A DNA stretch of 44,685 nucleotides from an uncultured Oxalobacteraceae bacterium (GTDB lineage Bacteria; Pseudomonadota; Gammaproteobacteria; Burkholderiales; Burkholderiaceae_D). The stretch covers positions 1-44,685 of the forward strand of contig CAITOF010000102.1 of NCBI GenBank assembly GCA_903893945.1. The letters run 5' to 3'. Every line of letters begins with the position of its first letter. The first letter of the stretch is position 1. The notes below the pieces were generated by a model. The model was not told where the DNA came from. It worked only from the letters and a program-made list of their open reading frames with translations, and did no database searches. The translations under genes were made by a program, and so were the position numbers. Positions 17,981 to 25,769 of this stretch are shown here, piece after piece.

Positions 17981-18730
17981 TGCGAGTAACAGGCCACGCA
18001 GTTTTTCTAACTCCGCAGCGCTCATGTCCGAGACCGCGTGATAGGACATTCCTGCATCGTTCCACTGCAACAGGTTAAATCCCTGCAGTGTGGCTGCTGT
18101 TCCGGTTGTGGCTTTCGCTGTTGAATCTGGCCACATGAAAACGTTAATCAGATGATTGTTGTGGCGATAGGCTAACGCCGCAACGGTGCGTTTATCGACG
18201 TAATCGAGTCGTCCCCCGATCAGGGGAAACCCGTCGGCCGAAAAATCATTGACCGCAGGCGCATAGTCCAGTTTGCCGGTAAACCAGGGTTTGACCGTAT
18301 GGTGATCAGACGAAGCCACGTCCGCCAGATGGTTGGCGAGCAGGGATCGATAATGACTCGCAACGATTTCCTGATCGAGCACCTCGGACTTGCCAGGCAG
18401 TGTCAGGGCGAGAGTCAGGGTCATTGCGAGGGCTGCAGAGCAGGCGCTCAACAGTCCAGCATTCAACCAGGTCCGGAACCCCGATTTTGAAACGCTTGAT
18501 TCAGGTTTTTTTGGGGCCAGTTCGCGCTGCAGTTGCATGCGCAGTTGCACGGGCAGTGTGTGGACCCGGGCAGTGCTTTTCAACGTGGCGCGTAACTGCA
18601 GCAGTTCTTCACAGGCGTGCCGGCATTCACTGCAAGCAGTCAAATGCTGCGCGTACCTGGCCGATAACGACGGATCGGTTTCGCCGTCGATATAAGCGGA
18701 CAAATAATTTTTTGCTTCAGTGCAGTCCAT
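17966..18730 (-). CDS. Zinc-finger (ZAS-type) transmembrane anti-sigma factor
   Basis: A 254-residue inner-membrane anti-sigma factor, partner of the ECF sigma factor encoded just upstream. The N-terminal cytoplasmic part has the ZAS motif H29-x3-C33-x2-C36 (HLTACSECRH) plus Cys3, which bind zinc and clamp the sigma factor. One membrane helix is at about 88-110 (LNAGLLSACSAALAMTLTLA). The periplasmic part contains HHTVKPWFTGKLDYAP, GFPLIGGRLDYVDKRTVAALAYRH and INVFMWP, a pattern seen in a family of anti-sigma factors of proteobacteria. The gene overlaps the sigma gene by 14 bases. It should hold the sigma factor until an envelope or redox signal arrives; the signal is not known. Confidence 0.9.
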   Translation of the reverse strand: MDCTEAKNYLSAYIDGETDPSLSARYAQHLTACSECRHACEELLQLRATLKSTARVHTLPVQLRMQLQRELAPKKPESSVSKSGFRTWLNAGLLSACSAALAMTLTLALTLPGKSEVLDQEIVASHYRSLLANHLADVASSDHHTVKPWFTGKLDYAPAVNDFSADGFPLIGGRLDYVDKRTVAALAYRHNNHLINVFMWPDSTAKATTGTAATLQGFNLLQWNDAGMSYHAVSDMSAAELEKLRGLLLAAAQK

Positions 18731-19280
18731 TTGAATCGATGCCTTTTAAATACGCCAATAACAGCTTTCTGCCACGCGCCAGTCGGGACATGACAGTGCC
18801 GATGGGAATGCCCGTAATTTCCGCAATTTCGCTGTAAGAAAATTCTTCCATTTCTTTCAAAATGATGACTTCCCGAAAGCTGGCCGGCAATTTCTGCAGT
18901 GCCTGGTTTACGCCGCGGCACGTATCACGACTTGCCAGGATATTTTCAGGGTTGCTGCCCATATCGAATTGCGCTGCTTCGTTCAGGGCCTCCTGGTCAC
19001 TGTGGAGAGTTTCATCAAAGTGGATCTCGTCATGGTGGTGGTCGCGCAGTTCGTTATAAAACGTGTTTCTCAGGATAGTCAATAGCCATGCTCTCGCATT
19101 TCCCCCCTTGTAGCCGTCAAAAAACCGGACCGCACGAATGAACGACATTTGCACGAGGTCTTGCGCATCATGATCATTTCGGGTTAGCCAGCGCGCCAGA
19201 TTATAGGCAGCATCCAGATGCGGCATAACTATCTGTTCAAACTGGCTGATCTGGTTTTCTGGTTTCAACGCGGGATCCAA
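18717..19280 (-). CDS. ECF-family RNA polymerase sigma factor
   Basis: A 187-residue extracytoplasmic-function sigma factor. Region 2 spans about 15-85 with DAAYNLARWLTRNDHDAQDL and FLxAVRFFDGYKGGNARAWLL (-10 recognition); region 4 spans about 130-182 with LPASFREVIILKEMEEFSYS and EIAEITGIPIGTVMSRLARG (-35 recognition helix-turn-helix). A 45-residue acidic linker joins them. The reading frame begins with TTG at 19280, and no ATG precedes region 2; the true start is uncertain and could also be further upstream at a rare codon. It overlaps its anti-sigma gene and is transcribed away from the cytochrome c/phosphoesterase/CuA operon, which is the likely target along with its own promoter. Confidence 0.92.
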   Translation of the reverse strand: MDPALKPENQISQFEQIVMPHLDAAYNLARWLTRNDHDAQDLVQMSFIRAVRFFDGYKGGNARAWLLTILRNTFYNELRDHHHDEIHFDETLHSDQEALNEAAQFDMGSNPENILASRDTCRGVNQALQKLPASFREVIILKEMEEFSYSEIAEITGIPIGTVMSRLARGRKLLLAYLKGIDSNGLH

Positions 19281-19360
19281 TGGGTTGTTCTGGCCAATCC
19301 TGTCCCTACAGACCCGGCCAATAGCGGTTTTATTCCCGTAAAAATAAAAATAGTTTTTGG

Positions 19361-19393
19361 GGAATACCCTGCACTGGTTCGGGTTATACGAAC
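19361..19393. promoter_or_regulatory. Candidate control region between the ECF sigma gene and the cytochrome c operon
   Basis: The 157-base divergent gap holds GGAATA (19361-19366) and TTATAC (19384-19389) with a 17-base spacer on the plus strand; the GGAA core resembles ECF -35 boxes. An inverted repeat GTTCG-GGTTATA-CGAAC lies at 19377-19393 and overlaps the -10 candidate. Both are seen in the sequence; promoter or operator function is inferred and weakly supported. Confidence 0.3.
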
Positions 19394-19437
19394 TGTAAGC
19401 TGCTATTTATAACACACCTGGCAAGAGGAATGAACCG

Positions 19438-19818
19438 ATGAACAATTTTCGAATTGCAACACTGCTATCTGTTTTTATGTCCGGCTGGCCGTTCCACGTG
19501 CTTGCTGCGGGCGATGCGCAACGCGGGTCGGTCATTTATCAGAGCAAGTGTGCAACCTGCCATTCCATTGACTATAACGGCATGGGTCCGGCACACAAGG
19601 GTCTGTTTGGCCGAAAGGCCGGCAGCCAGGCTGATTTCGATTATTCGGCAGCACTCAGGGCAGTCAATTTCAGGTGGGATGAAACAACGCTGAACAAGTG
19701 GCTAACCAATCCGGAAAAAATGGTTCCCGGCCAGAAAATGGGGTTTTCTGTCGCCTCACCCAAAGAGCGTGCCGATTTGATTGCCTACCTAAAAATCGCC
19801 ACAGCGAAACATGATTAA
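19438..19818 (+). CDS. Periplasmic class I cytochrome c
   Basis: A 126-residue exported monohaem cytochrome c. The signal peptide covers residues 1-24 (cut near VLAAG). The haem-binding motif is C38-A-T-C41-H42, and the distal ligand is probably M101 in PGQKMGF. The block GPAHKGLFGRKAG is typical of the mitochondrial-type, small soluble class I group. It should shuttle electrons in the periplasm. The ATG has an AGAGGAA ribosome site. It is the first gene of a plus-strand operon with a metallophosphoesterase (24-base gap) and a CuA-type cupredoxin, and lies divergent from an ECF sigma gene, which suggests shared regulation. The CuA partner could pass electrons to or from this haem. Confidence 0.93.
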   Translation: MNNFRIATLLSVFMSGWPFHVLAAGDAQRGSVIYQSKCATCHSIDYNGMGPAHKGLFGRKAGSQADFDYSAALRAVNFRWDETTLNKWLTNPEKMVPGQKMGFSVASPKERADLIAYLKIATAKHD

Positions 19819-19841
19819 CTGAGCAAACCAGGGAGAATCTC

Positions 19842-20756
19842 ATGATAGATCGCAGAAAATTTTTATCGTTAGCCGCGGCAGGCGGCGGGGTCGTTTTTTT
19901 ATCCGGACTCTATGGTCCCTCAGGCGCGTCCAGCAGCAATGCAGACAAGGAGGGGGCAGGCAAGGAAGACACGAAGAAGGTGGATGATTTTTATTTTGTA
20001 CAGATGTCCGATTCGCACTGGGGTTTCAGCGGACCACCGAATCCGGAAGCGGCCACGACATTAATCAAAGCTGTCGATGCGGTAAATGCGCTGGATCAGC
20101 CACCTGATTTTATCGTGTTTACCGGCGATCTGACCCATACCACCGACGACCCCAAAGAGCGTCGACAGCGAATGGCCGAATTTAAGGACATAGTGTCCAG
20201 ACTAAAAGTGAAACCAGTGTATTTTATGCCGGGTGAGCATGATGCAGCCCTGGATAATGGCAGTGCATTCAAAGAATATTTCGGCGCAACGCATTATTCG
20301 TTTGATTACAAGGGTATCCATTTCATCGCCATAGACAATGTTTCGTTACCCGGATCACGTATCGGTGATGAACAGCTGGGCTGGCTGAAAAGTGATCTGG
20401 CGGGACAACGACCTGATCAGCGACTTGTCATTTTTACACATCGTCCTTTATTCGATCTGGTACCCAAATGGGATTGGGCAACACGCGACGGTAACAAGGC
20501 CATGGAGTTGCTGACGCCGTTTGAGCATGTCGTGGTATTTTACGGACATATTCACCAGGAACATCATCACCAGACAGGTCATATAATGCATCATGCGGCA
20601 AAATCGTTGATATTTCCGTTGCCGGCCCCGGGTTCGCAGGAATTCCGTACGCCGCTGCCATGGAATCCGGCGCTACCTTTTGCGGGACTTGGCGTTCGCG
20701 AAGTCAATGTGGCTAACACTGGATTAAAATACGATCTGAACGAATATCCGATTTAA
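19842..20756 (+). CDS. Tat-exported calcineurin-like metallophosphoesterase
   Basis: A 304-residue phosphoesterase exported folded by the Tat system: the N-terminus reads MIDRRKFLSLAAAGGGVVFL with the twin arginines at residues 4-5. The metal site motifs are D57-S-H59 (MSDSHWG), GD at 95-96 (FTGDLTHT), G131-E-H-D134 where GNHD is usual, H200 (FTHRPLF) and GHIH (235-238). The Asn to Glu change in the third motif touches a metal ligand, so activity may differ from standard enzymes. Histidines are abundant after the last motif (HQEHHHQTGHIMHH), perhaps binding extra metal. The substrate is unknown. It lies between cytochrome c and CuA genes, an uncommon partnership for a phosphatase. Confidence 0.9.
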   Translation: MIDRRKFLSLAAAGGGVVFLSGLYGPSGASSSNADKEGAGKEDTKKVDDFYFVQMSDSHWGFSGPPNPEAATTLIKAVDAVNALDQPPDFIVFTGDLTHTTDDPKERRQRMAEFKDIVSRLKVKPVYFMPGEHDAALDNGSAFKEYFGATHYSFDYKGIHFIAIDNVSLPGSRIGDEQLGWLKSDLAGQRPDQRLVIFTHRPLFDLVPKWDWATRDGNKAMELLTPFEHVVVFYGHIHQEHHHQTGHIMHHAAKSLIFPLPAPGSQEFRTPLPWNPALPFAGLGVREVNVANTGLKYDLNEYPI

Positions 20757-20795
20757 TTTCTGCAGGTTGCCGTATAACTTTAACAGGGTGAAATC

Positions 20796-21230
20796 ATGTC
20801 TTCCAGAAGAACTTTTATGCTGAATGCCGTAGCGGGCTCCGTGGTGATGATGGCGGGCGGATACCTGATGGCTCAGGAGTCATCGTCAATAAAATCGACC
20901 AGCAGACCGTCAGATAAATCAGCACCCCATTTGGCCCGGGTCAGGCAGCGTAACATAAAAATAAGCGCCAGCAGATTTGCCTTTAAGCCCAATCACATCA
21001 CGATTGTGAAGGGTCAGAAGATCGTGCTGGAGCTAACCTCGATAGATGTCCTGCACGGATTTTCGATTCCGGACTGGAATTTGCGGACCGACATTCGCCC
21101 CAATCAAACGGCAACGTTAACCCTGAACCCGGATCAGGAGGGTGAATTTGCGTTTTTATGTGACAATTTCTGTGGCGAAGGGCATGAAAAAATGGAAGGG
21201 AAAATTACGGTCGTCGCATCCGCACAATAA
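20796..21230 (+). CDS. Tat-exported single-domain CuA/cupredoxin protein
   Basis: A 144-residue exported copper protein. The N-terminus SSRRTFMLNAVAG is a Tat signal (twin arginines at 4-5) and the hydrophobic stretch 11-25 could stay as a membrane anchor. The cupredoxin domain covers about 52-142. The dinuclear CuA site motif of cytochrome oxidase subunit II is present: C122-x3-C126-x3-H130-x2-M133, with the distant ligand H87 in DVLHGFSIPDW. The residue that is usually Glu between the two cysteines is Asn124. Unlike subunit II it lacks two membrane helices, and no oxidase genes are nearby. It should accept or donate electrons, probably to the cytochrome c encoded two genes upstream. The stop codon overlaps a terminator. 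Confidence 0.92.
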   Translation: MSSRRTFMLNAVAGSVVMMAGGYLMAQESSSIKSTSRPSDKSAPHLARVRQRNIKISASRFAFKPNHITIVKGQKIVLELTSIDVLHGFSIPDWNLRTDIRPNQTATLTLNPDQEGEFAFLCDNFCGEGHEKMEGKITVVASAQ

Positions 21231-21260
21231 AAAACGCGATCAGTACTGATCGCGTTTTTT
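21229..21260. terminator. Bidirectional intrinsic terminator between CuA gene and phoH
   Basis: A perfect 16-bp palindrome, AAAAAACGCGATCAGT followed at once by its complement, with A6 on one side and T6 on the other. It lies between two convergent genes and should stop transcription in both directions. Confidence 0.9.
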
Positions 21261-21291
21261 CAGGCGTGCCCGGGTACGCCGACCAGGCGAA

Positions 21292-23058
21292 TTATAAAAC
21301 TTCGCTTGCGTGATCGGCCAGACGTGAACGTTCGCCACGAGCCAGTGTGACATGGCCGCTGTGTGCCCAGCCCTTGAATCGATCGACGACGTAGGTCAGG
21401 CCGCTCGATCCTTCGGTCAGATAGGGCGTATCGATCTGCGCGATATTTCCCAGACAAACAATTTTGGTGCCAGGACCGGCGCGGGTCACCAGCGTCTTTA
21501 CCTGCTTGGGTGTCAGATTCTGCGCTTCGTCAATGATCAGGAATTTATTGACAAACGTGCGACCGCGCATGAAATTGAGTGACTTGATCTTGATCTTGGA
21601 CCGGATCAGATCCTGCGTTGCTGCACGTCCCCAATCACCGCCTTCGTTATCCGATTTATTCAGGACTTCCAGATTGTCATCGAAGGCACCCATCCATGGC
21701 GACATTTTTTCCTCTTCGGTGCCAGGTAAAAATCCGATATCTTCGCCGACCGGTACGGTGACACGCGTCACAATAATTTCGTTATAGGTCTTGGTTTCCA
21801 GTACCTGTGCCAAACCGGATGCGAGGGCCAGCAATGTTTTACCGGTGCCGGCCTGACCCAATAACGTGACGAAATCGCATTCCGGATCCATCAGTAAATT
21901 CAGCGCAAAATTCTGCTCGCGATTGCGGGATGTCACGCCCCAGACGCTGTGTCTGGCATTGCCAAAATCGCGCAGGGTCTGGAGCACGGCGGTTTTGCCA
22001 TTGATCTGGCGTACCTGTCCATAAAAGGACGCTTCGCCATTATTGGGTTCGAGATAAACGAACTGGTTCACCAGCAGGCTGGCAATAAAGGGGCCCGTGA
22101 CACGATAGTATGTGTTGCTGACACCATTGCGGCTTTCTTGCCAGGACTCCATACCCTTGCCATGCTTGTTCCAGAAGTCCATGGGTAACTGTACCAGACC
22201 GGTGTAGAGTAGGTCAGAGTCTTCCATGACATGGTCATTGAAGTAATCTTCAGCCGGCAATCCCAGTGCACGCGCTTTGATACGCATGTTAATGTCTTTG
22301 GAGACCAGGACAATAGGCCGGTTCGGAAATTCAACTTCCAGCGCACGCACCACGGCCAGAATCTGGTTGTCTGCCTTGCCGACCGGTAGTCCCTGCGGCA
22401 GGTTGATGTTCTGCAGTTTGGTTTGAAACAGCAAATGACCCTTGGCCTCCTTGTTTCCCAGTTTGGACAGCAGGACGCCTTCACTGATGTGCTGATTGTC
22501 ATTGTCACCGACCAGGGCATCCAGGGTGCGTGATACCTGACGGGCATTGCGCGCCACTTCCGACATGCCTTTCTTATGATTATCCAGTTCTTCAAGGGTA
22601 ATCATCGGTAAGTAAACGTCGTGTTCTTCGAAGCGGAACAGGCATGACGGGTCGTGCATTAACACGTTGGTATCAAGCACGAATAATTTGGTGATCCCCA
22701 ATGAATCGGCCGTTTTGCTGGCACCGGACTTAATCCGGTCACCCACCGATTTGATCTTGGCCAGTTTTGAATCAGCCTCTGTCCGTTTAATGCCGGGACC
22801 CGACTTCGCAACCGGCGCGACGGTTCTGGTATTCATGGACTGAACGGGCAAGGGCACGGTGTTGGTGGACATTAATTTTGCAACAGGCTTGGACAGTACA
22901 GCAGGTTTGCTTCGTGATTTTGATGCAGCGTTTTCCGTCTGATGCTGTGGATTAACCGAACTAACAACAGCTTTAATTGCCGATTTAGCACTAGCCTTTG
23001 GGTACTCTTCTTTACTTAAAATCACGGCTGGTTTCGATGGCATTTTGGGAAGTGGCAT
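21292..23058 (-). CDS. PhoH-family ATPase with N-terminal PIN domain
   Basis: A 588-residue protein of the PIN-PhoH type. Residues 1-120 are a basic, low-complexity extension. The PIN ribonuclease domain begins near 123 with FVLDTNVLMHDP (catalytic Asp) and runs to about 260; the PhoH P-loop ATPase covers about 370-588 with Walker A GQAGTGKT and Walker B FLIIDEAQNLTPKQ. Mycobacterial PhoH2 of the same design is an ATP-dependent RNA helicase and RNase, so RNA processing under stress is the likely role. An in-place GAGG ribosome site before 23058 supports the long start despite the extension. It is the last gene of the long minus-strand run; a terminator separates it from bcp upstream. Confidence 0.93.
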   Translation of the reverse strand: MPLPKMPSKPAVILSKEEYPKASAKSAIKAVVSSVNPQHQTENAASKSRSKPAVLSKPVAKLMSTNTVPLPVQSMNTRTVAPVAKSGPGIKRTEADSKLAKIKSVGDRIKSGASKTADSLGITKLFVLDTNVLMHDPSCLFRFEEHDVYLPMITLEELDNHKKGMSEVARNARQVSRTLDALVGDNDNQHISEGVLLSKLGNKEAKGHLLFQTKLQNINLPQGLPVGKADNQILAVVRALEVEFPNRPIVLVSKDINMRIKARALGLPAEDYFNDHVMEDSDLLYTGLVQLPMDFWNKHGKGMESWQESRNGVSNTYYRVTGPFIASLLVNQFVYLEPNNGEASFYGQVRQINGKTAVLQTLRDFGNARHSVWGVTSRNREQNFALNLLMDPECDFVTLLGQAGTGKTLLALASGLAQVLETKTYNEIIVTRVTVPVGEDIGFLPGTEEEKMSPWMGAFDDNLEVLNKSDNEGGDWGRAATQDLIRSKIKIKSLNFMRGRTFVNKFLIIDEAQNLTPKQVKTLVTRAGPGTKIVCLGNIAQIDTPYLTEGSSGLTYVVDRFKGWAHSGHVTLARGERSRLADHASEVL

Positions 23059-23086
23059 TAGGACCTCAATTTACTCAGATGGAAAT

Positions 23087-23128
23087 AAAAAAAGCCGCTC
23101 AGAACATGGGGTATGTTCCAAATACGGC
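23087..23128 (-). terminator. Intrinsic terminator of bcp
   Basis: Read on the minus strand: GCCG, a spacer, GGAACAT-ACCC-ATGTTC, a spacer, GCGGC and then seven T. The inner stem is 6 bp, the outer 4 bp. It lies 28 bases after the bcp stop and upstream of phoH. Confidence 0.7.
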
Positions 23129-23155
23129 CTTTTCGACAGGTAGTTCAAGCTTAAA

Positions 23156-23635
23156 TTAGTTAGAGGCATTCACAAATTCCAGTACATCATTCACATGCCC
23201 GTTTACTTTGACTGCACGCCATTCTTTCACTATTTTGCCGTTGCCGTCAATTAAAAAAGTGCTTCTTTCTATGCCCCGGACCTGTTTGCCATACATGTTT
23301 TTCATCTTGATTACATCAAACAGGGCACAAACGGTTTCATCCGGGTCGGAAATCAGTTCAAATGGCAAATCGAGCTTGGCTTTGAAATTTTCATGGGAGC
23401 GAATACTGTCACGGCTCAATCCGAAAATGTCGATGCCGGCCGTTTTGAATTCCTGGTACAAATCGCGGAACGCAATACTTTCTGTCGTGCATCCGGGGGT
23501 ATTGTCTTTAGGATAAAAGTAAAGTACGAACGATGTGCCCCTGTACCCGGAGAGCGTAAATGTTTTCTCACTGGTCATCTCTGCAGAAAAGTCAGCCAAT
23601 TTTTTGCCTGAGCCTGTTGTATTGTTTCCAGTCAC
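23156..23635 (-). CDS. bcp: Thioredoxin-dependent peroxiredoxin of the BCP family
   Basis: A 159-residue cytoplasmic peroxiredoxin that reduces hydrogen and organic peroxides. The peroxidatic cysteine is C49 in PKDNTPGCTTES. The position five residues later, cysteine in E. coli BCP, is isoleucine here, so no standard resolving cysteine exists; another cysteine occurs only in ETVCALFD. It therefore looks like a one-cysteine or atypical BCP. The start is GTG at 23635 with an AGGAG ribosome site seven bases before it. It lies 37 bases after arnD on the same strand and is closed by its own terminator. Confidence 0.93.
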   Translation of the reverse strand: MTGNNTTGSGKKLADFSAEMTSEKTFTLSGYRGTSFVLYFYPKDNTPGCTTESIAFRDLYQEFKTAGIDIFGLSRDSIRSHENFKAKLDLPFELISDPDETVCALFDVIKMKNMYGKQVRGIERSTFLIDGNGKIVKEWRAVKVNGHVNDVLEFVNASN

Positions 23636-23672
23636 CGTATTCTCCTGATTGTTATGTCGGCACGCCTGATGT

Positions 23673-24608
23673 TCAGGTCAGCACCACGTCGCCTGATCGT
23701 CCCGGTAGTTCACCCCAGCGGAGTGGTCGAACAGGCAACGTGGCGACATCAATTGTTCTGGCATAGTCGGCCATGGAACTGAAACTGTACCCTTGCGCTT
23801 TCCATCCGGTGAGCAATTGTTCGAATATGGGGGCAAGTTTTTGGCCTTCAAGTTCGGCATGCAAGGTAAATACATGATCACGTGGCTTTTTTGTTAACTT
23901 TAACAGATGGTCGGCGATATTCTGATTATCAATCTCGATGCCGTCGATCGTGCGCCCCAATAACTCATCCAGCGTTGGCAGGGTGGTGGGCATCTGGACG
24001 CAGCGCATGAGCGCGCTACCGACAGCAAGCCGGCAGGGGCCCGCATCCGGTTCAAGCAGGCTGCCATCGTCGTTCAGCGGGGCGCGACCATCCGAGGCGT
24101 AGGCGAAGTCCTGTTCATCCAGTCCGGCGAAGGCTGCCGGGTTCATTTGCCAGCCTGCCGCGCCGTGCGTTGTTGCGGCAGTGCCAAAAATGGTCTGGAA
24201 TCGCTCTGCGGATTTCTGCATCTGCCGTCGGGTCCAGGTTGCGTCGCGATGCCGGACATTGTCCTGCCACAGCACGTGGTCCCACGTATGAATACCGCAT
24301 TCAAAACCGGCCTCTGCGATACTGCGCATCTGCTGCGCGCAGGTCTTGCCGATATCCGGTGCCGGTAGCAGGACACCATACATCAGCGTTTTCAAACCGT
24401 AATGTTCGATCACCGAGGTGCGCGACACTTTCTGGAAAAAGCCCGGGCGAAAGGCGCGTCGCAGCGCCCATCCGGTATGGTCAGGGCCCAGCGAAAACAG
24501 AAAGGTCGCGCCGGCCTTGTGACGGCTTAACAGACGCGCCAGATTGGGCGTGCCTTCGCGACTGCCACGGTACGTATCAACATCAATTTTTAATGTAATG
24601 GTTGGCAT
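23673..24608 (-). CDS. arnD: 4-deoxy-4-formamido-L-arabinose-phosphoundecaprenol deformylase ArnD
   Basis: Removes the formyl group from undecaprenyl-phosphate Ara4FN to give the Ara4N donor for lipid A. The 311-residue sequence follows the ArnD pattern of the NodB-type polysaccharide deacetylase family: LKIDVDTYRGSREGTPNLARL at the start with the metal-binding Asp, then SLGPDHTGWALRR, a HTWDHVLWQ block with metal histidines, and HAELEG near the end. It lies downstream of the arnA C-half but after two hairpins, one with a T-run, so it may be expressed less than the rest of the operon or under separate control. Confidence 0.93.
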   Translation of the reverse strand: MPTITLKIDVDTYRGSREGTPNLARLLSRHKAGATFLFSLGPDHTGWALRRAFRPGFFQKVSRTSVIEHYGLKTLMYGVLLPAPDIGKTCAQQMRSIAEAGFECGIHTWDHVLWQDNVRHRDATWTRRQMQKSAERFQTIFGTAATTHGAAGWQMNPAAFAGLDEQDFAYASDGRAPLNDDGSLLEPDAGPCRLAVGSALMRCVQMPTTLPTLDELLGRTIDGIEIDNQNIADHLLKLTKKPRDHVFTLHAELEGQKLAPIFEQLLTGWKAQGYSFSSMADYARTIDVATLPVRPLRWGELPGRSGDVVLT

Positions 24609-24627
24609 GGAAATGAAGTGGGGGTAT

Positions 24628-24658
24628 AAAAAAATACCTTTGAAAATTCAAAGGTATT
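24628..24658 (-). terminator. Terminator or attenuator ahead of arnD
   Basis: On the minus strand an 11-bp perfect stem AATACCTTTGA/TCAAAGGTATT with loop ATTT is followed by a run of seven T (24634-24628). It lies between the arnA C-half gene and arnD, all on the same strand. Confidence 0.75.
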
Positions 24659-24666
24659 GAGGAGCA

Positions 24667-24683
24667 AACCGGCCTGACCGGTT
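24667..24683. repeat. Small inverted repeat after the arnA C-half gene
   Basis: AACCGG and CCGGTT flank a five-base loop and touch the stop codon of the upstream gene (24683-24685 on the minus strand). No T-run follows; it may protect the transcript end or add to the nearby terminator. Confidence 0.4.
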
Positions 24684-25726
24684 CAATCCATCAGTGCCCG
24701 CGCCTGCGCAACCTGGCCGCGATAGGCGTCAAAAATTTTACGCATCGTGTCTGGCATGGTTGTATGCGGTGTCCATTTCAGTTCATCTTTTGTATTGGTG
24801 ATTTTCGGGACACGGTTCTGCACATCCTGATAGCCCTTGCCATAATAGGCGGCCGACGTGGTTTCGACTATGCTGACCTGGCGGGCACTCTCGGCATACT
24901 CGGGATATTCGGCCGCCAGTTTCAGCATCATGGCCGCCAATTCGCGAATGGAAAAATTGTTGTCCGGGTTGCCGATGTTGTAGATTTTTCCGGTTGCGAT
25001 ACCGTCTTCATTGGCGATGATTTTCATCAGTGCATCAATCCCGTCATCGATATAGGTGAATGCGCGCTTCTGGTGACCGCCATCGACCAGGGAAATATTT
25101 TCGCCGCGTACGATGTGCCCAAAGAATTGAGTGACAACGCGCGAGCTGCCTTCTTTCGGTGTGTGGATGGAATCCAGTCCGGCGCCGATCCAGTTAAACG
25201 GGCGGAACAGCGTGAAGTTCAGGTTGTCCTCCATGCCATAGCCCCAGATGACGCGATCCATCAGCTGCTTGGCACAGGAATAGATCCAGCGCGGTTTGTT
25301 GATGGGACCGCACACCAGCTCGGATTCTTCCGGGTCGAATTCAGTGTCGTGACACATGCCATAGACTTCGGAAGTGGAAGGAAACACCAGATGTTTTCCG
25401 TATTTGGCGGCCGAACGCACGATGGGCAGATTCGCTTCAAAATCGAGTTCAAACACGCGTAACGGCTTCTTGACGTAAGTCGACGGTGTGGCAATGGCAA
25501 CCAGTGGCAGTATGACATCACATTTTTTCACATGGTATTCGACCCACTCTTTATTGATGGTGATATCGCCTTCGAAAAAATGCATGCGCTCGTGATTCAG
25601 GATGTCACTGATTCTGTCGGTTTGCATGTCCATTCCATAAACATGCCAGTTGGTTGTTTCCAGAATGCGCTTTGAAAGGTGGTGACCGATAAATCCGTTT
25701 ACACCAAGAATTAGAACTTTTTTCAT
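24683..25726 (-). CDS. arnA: UDP-glucuronate decarboxylase, stand-alone C-terminal half of ArnA
   Basis: Oxidises and decarboxylates UDP-glucuronic acid to UDP-Ara4O with NAD+, the first step of the L-Ara4N branch. The 347-residue SDR enzyme matches the C-terminal half of E. coli ArnA: NAD motif GVNGFIGHHL near the start, FPSTSEVYG with the catalytic Thr-Ser-Glu, YSCAKQLMDR with Tyr and Lys, and RPFNWIGAGLDS. In E. coli this domain is fused to the formyltransferase; here it is a separate gene, 43 bases after the formyltransferase gene. Separate halves are, as I recall, also found in Burkholderia. Confidence 0.93.
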   Translation of the reverse strand: MKKVLILGVNGFIGHHLSKRILETTNWHVYGMDMQTDRISDILNHERMHFFEGDITINKEWVEYHVKKCDVILPLVAIATPSTYVKKPLRVFELDFEANLPIVRSAAKYGKHLVFPSTSEVYGMCHDTEFDPEESELVCGPINKPRWIYSCAKQLMDRVIWGYGMEDNLNFTLFRPFNWIGAGLDSIHTPKEGSSRVVTQFFGHIVRGENISLVDGGHQKRAFTYIDDGIDALMKIIANEDGIATGKIYNIGNPDNNFSIRELAAMMLKLAAEYPEYAESARQVSIVETTSAAYYGKGYQDVQNRVPKITNTKDELKWTPHTTMPDTMRKIFDAYRGQVAQARALMD

Positions 25727-25769
25727 GTGAGACTCTTTGTTTAAGAAAGAAAGGGCTGGTTAGGGTCGA

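Noticed and set aside
16851..21260. Similarity between the terminators at 16837 and 21229 (shared A6CGCG core)
   Set aside because: A-tract plus short GC stem is the general form of intrinsic terminators; no evidence of a repeated element.
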